DNA from: Parastagonospora avenae f. sp. tritici 18332-5
Lineage: Eukaryota > Ascomycota > Dothideomycetes > Pleosporales > Phaeosphaeriaceae
Length of the DNA stretch: 64,000 nt
NCBI GenBank assembly: GCA_022559985.1
Contig: JAFJTR010000003.1
Span: forward strand, 186,001-250,000
Direction of reading: 5' to 3'
This document shows, one piece after another, positions 1-8,718 of this stretch (the stretch's first letter is position 1; each line of letters opens with the position of its first letter). Below the pieces are notes generated by a model that searched no databases, was not told the origin of the DNA, and saw only the letters and a program-made list of their open reading frames with translations. The translations under genes were made by a program, and so were the position numbers.

Positions 1-1191
1 TTTGGCCTTGTACGTATCATCTTGGCGTTCATACGTGTCTGCCAGTTCTCCAACAACCGAGTTCCAATCGTCCTCGCATGCTTGCGCTGTCTCTGAGTCG
101 ATGAGCAATGGTCGCTGTTCCTTCATCCGAGCAAGCCCGAGCTTTTTGTCCGTTTGTATTAGAGACTCGATTGTGAGAAACTTGAGGAGAGACTGGCTTC
201 GCAATATGCCAAAGACAGAACGCCAGGCGCCGGGAGTCAGATCGATATACCTCAAACCCAACGACTTCAAGCTCGTCTTGGACTTGAGGAGGTATTCACA
301 GAGTGAAGCTTCGCTCATATTCAAGTGCGAGAACGCGATTCGTGTTAGATTCGAACGTGGAAGCAAGCTTCTTGGAAGTTTGTCCATATCCTTGAATTTG
401 GACATCAAAGGGTCGTACAACCCTCCTCGGTATTCTAGCCACTGCAGCTTGGGTGCCAGAGATAGGAAGTCTTCCAAATTTCGAGTTGTGTCGGGTGCTC
501 TCGGTTGCTGTACGGACTCAACATCGTCTTCCTCAACTAGCCTAGCTATGGCTATAGTTTCAAGCCCAGAGAGCACTTTAGAGGTCATCGGGATGCCTTG
601 TAATTGCTGCGCGAAAATTGGTAAACATCCAAGGTCGCCAAGTCCTAATTGTAGAAGGGTCAGATGGAGTCCCTCATCTAAGAGTATGGTCGCAAGTGAA
701 ACTTCAAGAGCTTTCCGACAAGCAAGATCCACAAGTTCCTGGAGTTCCGGGGCTACACCAGAAGGTACAAACGGACCCAGCAATCTCAGCTGCTTCATAT
801 TTCGAACCTTGCTGACCACTTCATCGAAGGTCTGTTTGTATGTACCCTCCATGATGTGTTTCGTGGCTGAGGTCCAGAAGGCGATATCGTCCAGGGGTGG
901 TTGTTCTCTGCTAATTCAAAATTCTACTAACCCAATCGTGTTCTGGAAAATTGAGTCACCTACAATGTCTGGATAATCTCCTGGAAATTTCAATGGTGGC
1001 ACGACGAAGCCGGAGCTTGTGCAAAACTCGCGCCCAAACCTTCTTCGTGTCTTGACTTCGACAGTTCGGCAGGCTAGCTGTAGACTCTTGAGGCCTTTCC
1101 GGTGCTCTGAATGACTTATTCTAGATGTAGACAGCTCGTAGATGATTGCATCAAGCAGCTCCACCGGCAAATCGGGGAGTGAAGATGCCAT
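1..1191 (-). CDS. F-box protein, 3' end cut by window edge, in-frame TGA
   Basis: The start chosen is the ATG at 1189-1191, followed at once by an F-box-like segment (LPDLPVELLDAIIYEL). The reading frame stays open from 1191 to 919, meets one TGA (916-918), and is then open in the same frame for 305 codons down to base 1 and off the window. The downstream part is Leu-rich and reads like the C-terminal half of fungal F-box proteins (for example LPRSLLPRSNLTRIAFSHL). F-box proteins recruit substrates to SCF ubiquitin ligases; the target here is unknown. The TGA could be removed by a 54-nt intron with a weak donor (GTGACT) and an unusual GAG acceptor, or by an implausibly short 21-24 nt intron; otherwise the gene is a nonsense-mutated pseudogene. 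The opposite-strand open frame over 2-976 is a shadow. Confidence 0.6.
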
Positions 1192-1252
1192 TTGATGTCT
1201 TAGTCTATCGTGTCTTTCAAGATCAGTGGAAATTCGTCTACACGTACTCATG

Positions 1253-1612
1253 ACACATACCCTGCAGATATAGATTTGAAGCAAGCGCTTCAGAGTATAA
1301 ACGCTGGGTGCCGAGCCGTTTAGACTTGGTCAATCGTGCAGGCAGCGCAAACAGTGCCCACTATCGTACAGTCAGTGCCTCCAAAATCTGAAGAGTTAGT
1401 AAATCTCATCAAGTGACGCATCATCGTAGAAGACTTAACTTGCAAATGTAGATATGCAACAAGCAAAGTACGAGCGCCGTGTACTGAGCTGCTTGGACGC
1501 GGGTGCCCGTGCAAATAAAGCTCGGTGTCGTACAGTCAGTGCTTTGGAAGCCTAGACAATCAGTCAGTCTTCCGAAGTGACGCATGATGAATGTAAGACG
1601 TACCTGCCAAGT
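1253..1612. repeat. Diverged direct duplication of about 175 bp, upstream of the F-box gene
   Basis: Two adjacent blocks (about 1253-1430 and 1431-1612) share ordered similarity: GATATAGATTTGAAGCAAGC matches GTAGATATGCAACAAGCAAA, TCGTACAGTCAGTGC occurs in both, and AAGTGACGCATCATC matches AAGTGACGCATGATG. On the minus strand the short open frames are also similar (IMRHFGRLTDCLGFQSTDCT against MMRHLMRFTNSSDFGGTDCT), but they lack ATG-led models, so I read this as a decayed tandem duplication of the upstream region rather than genes. Confidence 0.5.
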
Positions 1613-1848
1613 AGGAGTAGTATCTTGACTATCCAGGTAGCCAAATCGCGCTCCGTCGAGTTCCAGTGTAAGAAAGCAAGAGCAGAACCCATAGTCGAGA
1701 AACACCATATAAACCACCTACGCACTAGCGCAAACGTGAGTTATCACCTCAACAGGTGTCCACAGTCGTTTACCACGTCGATCGAGAATTCATTCATTTA
1801 CCGCGCCTCACCTCTACAAACAACCACCATTCGTCCGAACCCCTGACT

Positions 1849-2904
1849 TTACTCGAATATCCCTTTCTCAAACACAACCTCATACTGCTCATCGACCACC
1901 TCACCCTCACCTTCCTTCCCCCCACTCCACACCTGTTTCGCGCCCATCTTGCATATCTGCACCCGATCTATCCTCACACCGTCAGCCCAGGTAAAGTCCT
2001 TGTACTTGTCGATCAAGTCCCGGGCGTCGAAGCGCATCCAGCTCTTCGCGTCGGGGCCGTGGCCTTGACTCCTCGACGCGTCGTCGGCAGAATCCCCGTC
2101 GTGGTGATGTGGAGAGATCTTATGCTCGATGTGCTTCAGCGTTTCCTTCACGTGGGATTTGCGTCCTCGCGGTGTGCTTGACTTGGCGTAGATAGTGTTG
2201 ATGATGGTGGCGTGGAGTTTCAAGGGCCGGGAGTCTTCGATCATGTGGCCGTTGTCTATGAACTCTTTCCTTAACAATTCTGCGAATGGGAAGAGTCTCT
2301 GCTGTGAGTCTATTGGGGCCGCATACAATATGCTTGTGTTTTGCGGCGACTGCATAGGCGTTAGTGCTTCTAGATTGATGGTCAACGAGTCTGTGTCGGG
2401 CATGGCAGCTGCGTTGAGGTTCTCGGATATCGCGCCATCTTCGGCGGCTTGTTCTGCGACCTTGCGCTGTGTGAGGTCGCGCAGGATTCTGTGTAGATGA
2501 AGTTTCTGTAGGAAGTGCTTCGCTTCTTCTAATTGAGCATTGTCGAGGCTCATGACACCTAGTGTAAGATGCAGAGTACCGGGTGGTCGCACCGCTTTTG
2601 CTGGAACTAAGGAGTCTCTTTCGAGGTCATCCTTGAGTGTCTTCAAGCCACTCTGAAACTGCTCTCTGCTGGTATCTGTGACCAGTGGCAGACACAGGAA
2701 GTGGGTCAATCGCGGCCTCTTTGAAGCTCCTTTGCTGTTGCCAGGCTTCTTGCTCCCTTTCTGGTCGTGGTCTAATCCTACTGGCGAAGGCGAAGCATTT
2801 GTGGCGGCAGTGCCTTGTAGCGAAGTTCGAATCTCAGTGTTATCACGCAGCTTCTCGCCATCTACGAAGTCGTTGTACTCGCCATTCGCCTTCTTCTTGC
2901 CCAT
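1849..2904 (-). CDS. AKAP7-like 2H phosphoesterase domain protein
   Basis: Single-exon gene of 351 aa. The two 2H-phosphoesterase signatures are clear: HLTL at residues 112-115 and HATI at 231-234, each giving the His and Thr of the active site. The fold is that of the LigT/AKAP7-nuclear-localisation-signal domain family, which includes RNA-processing cyclic phosphodiesterases and the ASCC1-like proteins. The substrate is unknown. I chose the ATG at 2904 because MGKKKANGEYNDFVDG is a typical lysine-rich beginning. The frame is open further upstream with another ATG at 3105 that would add 67 residues, so a longer form is possible. There is a His-rich acidic insertion near the C-terminus. The gene is convergent with nothing on its 3' side; the next gene upstream is ypd1 on the same strand. 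Confidence 0.8.
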   Translation of the reverse strand: MGKKKANGEYNDFVDGEKLRDNTEIRTSLQGTAATNASPSPVGLDHDQKGSKKPGNSKGASKRPRLTHFLCLPLVTDTSREQFQSGLKTLKDDLERDSLVPAKAVRPPGTLHLTLGVMSLDNAQLEEAKHFLQKLHLHRILRDLTQRKVAEQAAEDGAISENLNAAAMPDTDSLTINLEALTPMQSPQNTSILYAAPIDSQQRLFPFAELLRKEFIDNGHMIEDSRPLKLHATIINTIYAKSSTPRGRKSHVKETLKHIEHKISPHHHDGDSADDASRSQGHGPDAKSWMRFDARDLIDKYKDFTWADGVRIDRVQICKMGAKQVWSGGKEGEGEVVDEQYEVVFEKGIFE

Positions 2905-3737
2905 GATCGGCGATGTGGTGTGGGATCGGGCCGGAGATAAGCGGGGCGGTCGTTGCGACAGTAGAGTAGTAAAGTCCTTGTTGACGGTGCGCGAGTGATG
3001 CAGACGGTCATGCAGCCAACGGGAATTGAGACTCGTGATCGTCGTTAAGATAACTGCGTGGTTGACGATTGGTGTGAGCGCGGCTCGACGCGTCGGAACA
3101 AGCATGCAAGCCACAAGCGAAGACGTTGGGCGAGTCAAGGTGCAGCAGTGGCTGGTGCTTGGAAAAGGGTGTACGAGTGTTTGGGTAGATGTTAGCAGCG
3201 GCGGCGCATCGAATGACAGTGCTTGTTAATGCCAGTCGCGTGCCAACGAATGCTGCCTGCGACTGCGTTCAGGCTAGTAAATGACGTCGGCCCTTGTAGC
3301 GGGGTGTTTCTGACAGGGCGCCGTCCCAATCGCTTCACGCACTTCCGGGTCCAAGATCATCGTGTAGGGCTGAAGAACATTCCATGGCACGAGACAGTAG
3401 TGGGGTAATTCATGCTTTTGTGATAGGCTCAAAAAAAGTCTATACAAAACTGGAGGAGAAGTGAGGCATGTTCTAGGCTGGCTATAGAATCCGTCCCCCA
3501 CAATTCATGACGACATCCTTACGAACGTCCCTAGAGAACAGAGGTGGTGTCGTAGACGAAGGAAACTCGTGACTCGCTGGGCGGCAAGATGCGGTCGCTG
3601 CGCAGGACGCCGTGTCGCATGCCGCTCCCCTTGACGGCATGCGTGCTTGCGCGTGCTGCCGAAACCCGCACCGTCGTCCAGCGCTCATGACGTAGGGCCG
3701 TCGCATACCGACATGGCCCTTGTGTGTGGTGGACGGC
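2905..3737. other. Intergenic, 2H phosphoesterase 5' side / ypd1 3' side
   Basis: I see no supported gene here. The interval holds the promoter side of the 2H phosphoesterase gene and the 3' flank of ypd1. The short open frames on both strands lack motifs and plausible splice structure. Confidence 0.5.
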
Positions 3738-4407
3738 TTATGGAGTGTCCTTGTAGAACTCCTTGAGCACGTCCTTGACTTCGGTGAACTCTTCCTTGGC
3801 CTGCTTGATGATGGTCGCGAGCTTCTCCTTGGCCTCCTTCTCGGTGATGTCCTCTGTGCCTGCGTCATCCTTGAGAGAGCCGTAATGCTGGATCTTCTCG
3901 CACGAGTCCTTGACTTTGGTGAGACCGAGCGTGGCGGAGGAGCCCTTGAGGAAGTGGCCGAGCTCGCTCAGCGTCTTGAGGTAGTCTTCCTCTTCCTTCT
4001 CACTGGGCCATGTCAGCACGGTCGCATACGCAGAGGCGAATGAATACAGACTCACAGGCTCATGTCCATCTTGGCAAATGTGCTGTCTGCCTGGCCAAAG
4101 AAGTCGAAGACGATGCTTTTGCTGAATTCGCGGTCGACCTCGTCCTCGTCCATCTCGAGGATCTGCTCAAAGGTCGCAGGGTCGATGGTGTCCTCCGCAC
4201 CGGGGATCGACATGATGCCCTCGACGCCGTTCTGTCGCGATAAGTTAGTTTAGGATAAGAGGCGTAGGCGCGCAATGATGCTGCTGTGTCTGAGCGAATA
4301 GTGTGCACGTGGGAGACCTGCGACACGTCGTGGAGAGACCCAGAAGGCGCGATGCGAGCCCGCGAGTGGAGGAGGGGCACACAAACCTTGTCGTCGCTAA
4401 CCGACAT
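3738..4407 (-). CDS. YPD1: Histidine-containing phosphotransfer protein Ypd1
   Basis: Three exons (4387-4407, 4056-4231, 3738-4002) give a 153-aa protein with consistent phases. Donors are GTTTGT and GTGAGT. The HPt motif LGHFLKGSSATLGL is intact, with the phospho-acceptor His at about residue 82. Ypd1 relays phosphate from hybrid histidine kinases to the response regulators Ssk1 and Skn7 in osmotic and oxidative stress signalling, acting in cytosol and nucleus. The acidic helical stretch before the motif (DEDEVDREFSKSIVFDFFGQ) is as expected for the family, and the length is close to yeast Ypd1 (167 aa). The first exon encodes only seven residues (MSVSDDK). Confidence 0.93.
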
Positions 4408-6581
4408 GGCTTAGAAACAGCACTGAACTGGCGAGCTGGAACAACACAATAGCTCTGCGCGCTGAGACACGGGCGACACCCTTCGTATGCTTGGTGTCGC
4501 AGGGACGCAGAGGGAGTTGAGCACGACCGGTATTTTTCGCGCGCCTAGGTTGTCCGAGTAAGTTTCCGACCGGGTCCTGCAGTTCACTGACGGCGCTCAA
4601 TCTGGTTAGATTATGACGAAAGGGCCGGCCCGCCGAGATGTGAGAGCCGTTGAGGTGTCGAGGCTGTCCTGAAACAGAATGATGATTGTTGAACGCGGAT
4701 GGGATGGCTGACCTGTGGTTATGTTTCGTTTGTCTGCTGCTAAGCAATATGTTAGTTCCCCACGGCTCGCGTTAAGCCTGCAGAATCCTCGGAGTCAGTT
4801 GCCGAATTTCTTGCGGCGGCAGCTAATCCACTCACGGCAATACGGTGCGATGGATACTGGGTAATGGCGACGTCTGATGGGAAAAGTGTATGGGTGCTGG
4901 GGCTGCGACAGTCACGGGAGGAGTATCGCTCAAATATGCTGTGCTGTTTGGGTCAAGGAGCAGAGCGGGCGATTGTTTGCATCACGACGGAAGCGGGGCA
5001 CGCGGCGACGAGCCAAAGAATAAGGCTGGCTATATGTGGGTGGATCCCTCGACGTCAATCGACAGCCGTCACTCGCTGTTGATCATCCCTCCCCCGAAGC
5101 CGCTGCTGGACCTCCCACCGACGGCTGACAGGCGACGGCCACCAAGGCCACGACCCCTCGCACCTTGAGCAGTCCGGCCAAAGGCAACGCCCAGTGACAT
5201 GTGGAGTCATGTCTGACCTGGCGTATTGCCCGCGCCGTGGTTACCTCTGCGGCTGGTGAAGCTAGCTCCGTGGACCCTTTTGGGTGCTTGTTGGAAGATT
5301 GTCCCTCGTAATGCTTTGTTCTGCCACCAGAACGCGCAGGAAGAGTGGAATGAAGACGGTCACCGCACGCCAAGCGGGTCTAGAAGCGTTCGAAAATGAT
5401 GATTTTCGCTGTGCAAAGGGTCAAAGAGGGGTGTTAGACGACGCATTTATGGGTTGCTTTTGGATGATGACGCTACGTCATTCTCAGCAGCCGCACCATC
5501 GTCATCTTGCAGGGTAAAAGTACCCTGCGTCACCGGGGTTGTCAACGCCGCTAGCAGATTCGCGGTTGCCATGAAGCTTCAAACTATTATCAATCAACAG
5601 CGTCCAGCCACCAGTGAGACGAGAACTAGGCAGCAGACACACCTCGCCCATGCCTTTCTTTCGACACAGTAAAGACGGCATCCCTCGAGGCGTAGGCGAC
5701 AGGCATCTTCCCACCATCGCTCGCATTTTCGGTCGCAAAACCTGCAACATGCAGCACAAGCGGGTGAATAGCGGTTCATCCGGCCTCCTCCGACCAACAA
5801 GCTATCAATACCCTCCCGCAGTCGACATGGGTGCATGCTTAGGACTTCAAGCCTGAGGCAGTTGGGATCGACGTCCGTGATCCTCGCTGTCTGCTCTACC
5901 AAGCTGCAGGGTCGTAGAAGGCCCGTGGAGCGCAGCAAGTGTGTATCCTCGGTCTGAAGCCTCTGCAACTGTACCTAGGTAGTTGTACCCGGAGTTTGGT
6001 TACCAATGCTGTCATGGGCAGCATGCCAAGGACAGGGCCCTGGCAACCATTACATCGCACGATCAGTTTTCTTATGCGAAATATTGCGTTCTTGCGCTGA
6101 TTTCACTCGTACTCAGAGTTCAACCCGTGTGCAGGAATCTCAACGATCCCAACACTCTGCTTCTTTGCAAAGCAAGGGTCACGCTATCGACCACTTCGTT
6201 AGCTTGTGGTGTAATAGACAACGTGCTATGTCTGTGTAGGAAGTGATCTGCTCATCATGATTCGTTAATTGTATGTCTGTGACTGTCGTGATGTGGGGTG
6301 TGGAAATTGTATGCAGCTTGTGGCAGGGATCGAAAGACTTCACGAGGACCAAGAGGACATTGCCGAACCTGGTCGCTGTGCCGAGAGCCGAACGTGGGCT
6401 GCGCGATTGACTAAACATTTGGGAGTACCGCAACGCCGGACTTAATTATGTTCGCGTCGACTAGGTTTGCAATGCAATCTAGCCTCCGTTGTTGTAATAT
6501 AGTACAGTGTACTGCTATGTTGTGTCGTGCTGAGTTCATTCAATCGTCGAGGAAGAGAAGACCGACGCCAGTACCAATAGC
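4408..6581. other. Gene-poor interval, 2.2 kb
   Basis: Between the ypd1 promoter and the aspartate aminotransferase 3' end I find no open frame with recognisable domains or consistent splice sites. It contains CCTAGGTAGTTGTACC at about 5974, one of several CCTAGGTA-type motifs scattered in this window. A Cys-rich minus-strand frame at 5594-5968 has no family resemblance. Confidence 0.5.
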
Positions 6582-8131
6582 CTAGCCCTTGACCTTGTAG
6601 ATGGCCTCGGCAAGACGGCCAACGTTCTCGCTGGTGATGCCGGCAACGGAGATACGGCCGTCCTTGGTGGCATAGACAGAGTGCTATTGAGCAAGTTAGT
6701 GAGATGAATGTACACGATTTCCTGACACTTACCTCCTTAGCCAGAGCATCCATCTGCTCAGGCTTGAGCCCAGTGTAAGCGAACATGCCAATCTGCGAGG
6801 TGATGTGGCTCCAGTCGTGCTTGCTGCCGAGCTTCTCGAGGTTCTCCTTCAGCAGGGCGCGCATGGTGATGATGCGGTCAGCCATGCCCTTGACCTCACC
6901 AAGCCACTGCTTGTTCAATGAGGGGTCGTTGAGAATCTCAGAAGCGATGCGGGCGCCGTGGACAGGAGGGTTGGAGTATAGCGGGCGTACAAGGATCTTG
7001 ATCTGAGAGTCGACACGCTTCTTCTCATCCGCTGATTCGCAGACGACGGAGAAGGCACCAACACGCTCTCCGTAGAGACCCTGAAACGCTTGTCAGTGGA
7101 GTAACAACGCTTTAACGCTTTGAACGAGGCCATGCTTACCATGTTCTTGGCGAAGGACTGGCACAGGACAGGGTAAAGACCCTCCTTGATGAAGTGACGG
7201 AGCGCAAAGGCGTCCTTGTTGGTGTCGCCACTGGCAAAGCCCTGGTATGCCATGTCGAAGAAGGGAAAGTGGTCGCCGGCCTTGACAGCATCGGCAATCT
7301 TAACCCACTGGTCCTCAGTAGGGTCAACACCAGTTGGGTTGTGAGCGCAGGCGTGGAGGAGGATGATGCTGCCCTTGGGCATGGCCTTGATGTCTGCAAC
7401 CATTCCATCGAAGTCGAGGCCAATGGTGTCCTTGTTGTAGTACCTGTACTTCTCGACCTTCAGGCCCGAGTCCTTGAAGACAGCATTGTGGTTGGCCCAC
7501 GAGGGGGTGGGGATGTAGATGGCCTTCGCGCCGGGGTAGTGACGCTCGAGGAAGGCGCCACCAATGCGGAGCGCACCGGTGCCGGAGATGGTCTGTGTGA
7601 CGGCGATGCGGTCTTCGCTGAGGGGAGCAGAGTCGGCGCCATACGCGAGCTTAAGGGCAGCTTTGGTGAAGTTGGGGACACCAGTGATGCCAGCGTACTC
7701 CTTGTCAAGGTTCGCCTCAATGATCTTCTTCTCGGCTTGCTTCACAGAAGGGAGCACATAGGGCTTGCCCTTGTCATCGCGGTACGCACCAACACCTGGA
7801 GGAGTCAATTGGTGTCTCTCAAGCTGGACATGTCGTCTACATACCCAGGTTGATCTTCTTGGGGTTACTGTCGGCCTTGAAGGCTTCGGTGATACCCAGA
7901 ATGGCCTATGCGGGGTGGCGGTGAGCAAGAGTCAGTGTGGAGTCTCGACGGTATACATACATCCTAAGCGGCGATTAGTATACTGTGTGGGCTATCGACA
8001 GCTCAATGCCTTGTTGAACTCACCGGAGGTCCCTGGGCGATCTGCGACCATACTGAGACAGCTCGGACGCTGCCCTTGACGGAGATGTGCTTGGTGGCTG
8101 CTTGACGCAGTGCGGTTCTCGAGGCGAGCAT
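6582..8131 (-). CDS. AAT1: Aspartate aminotransferase, mitochondrial
   Basis: Six exons: 8024-8131, 7961-7963, 7845-7905, 7140-7795, 6733-7080 and 6582-6683, giving 425 aa with every phase consistent. The enzyme transfers the amino group between aspartate and 2-oxoglutarate using PLP. The PLP lysine lies in SFAKNMGLYGERVGA at about residue 274; other class I landmarks are INLGVGAYRDD, HACAHNPTGVDPT and RPLYSNPPVHGARI. The first 30 residues (MLASRTALRQAATKH...) are basic and lack acids, as expected of a mitochondrial presequence. Exon 2 is a single GAT codon between two normal introns and supplies the Asp of GPPDAILGITEAF. Upstream, a 590-bp interval is shared with divergently transcribed GEP3. 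Confidence 0.95.
7961..7963 (-). other. 3-nt micro-exon in the aspartate aminotransferase gene
   Basis: On the minus strand exon 1 ends GGACCTCCG followed by donor GTGAGT; intron 1 (7964-8023, 60 nt) has TACTAAT and ends CTTAG; then GAT; then donor GTATGT; intron 2 (7906-7960, 55 nt) has CTGAC and ends CATAG before GCCATTCTG. All three exons are in phase 0. The GAT restores the family-conserved GPPDAILG; skipping it would delete only that Asp. Confidence 0.85.
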
Positions 8132-8718
8132 GGCGAATGTGTGTGCAAAGGAGATGGTCAACTGCGGAGGAGAGTGGAGGAGTGATGGAGACAGAACCTA
8201 GTAGATCAAGTGGAAGCTGTCTAGGTGGTCTGAGAGTTATTTCCCAAGAATGGCTAATTGACGCCGACCCAGTGTGGCTCGTTGTATCACCTCCACGTTC
8301 CTTAGTGGCGCGGGAGGAAGGAGCTTTGGCCGCTGGTGAACAGCTTTCTGATTGGCCGAATCTAGCTGACAGAACATGTACCGTCGGAGGTAGTCACGTT
8401 ATTTTATGACAAACTTCGTGTGCTATGAATGGTTCATGGAATCCACGCTATAGTGTACTCATACCAGTTCAGACTGCAGAGTGCCCTGAAGGTCTACAGG
8501 TTATGTCGGAAGTGACATAAGAACATTACGGCGGAATGTTACGAGTTCCGAGTTCCGAAGTCTATCAAAATAATTTCCACGCCAACCCGCCCTCACGGCA
8601 TCTACTGCACCTACTGTACGGTCCCACGCGTGCACGTTGATCAGCCGAGTGCATCTGGAACGGGAGTCGACGAAGACTTTACTGGACTCGTCATAATCAG
8701 AGTGTTGTCCACCACAGT
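8132..8718. promoter_or_regulatory. Shared divergent promoter region, AAT1/GEP3
   Basis: A 587-bp interval between two genes read outward, both for mitochondrial proteins. I see no gene in it and cannot name a specific binding site. Confidence 0.45.

Noticed and set aside
2..976. 324-aa plus-strand open frame at the left edge
   Set aside because: It has no ATG start (TTG) and lies antisense to the F-box gene, whose own frame is open over the same span and shows family features.
5594..5968. Cys-rich 124-aa minus-strand frame
   Set aside because: No signal peptide, no recognisable spacing and no splice support; likely chance.
7194..7853. 219-aa plus-strand frame over the aspartate aminotransferase gene
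   Set aside because: Antisense shadow of a well-supported coding exon; composition is Val/Gly-rich mirror sequence.
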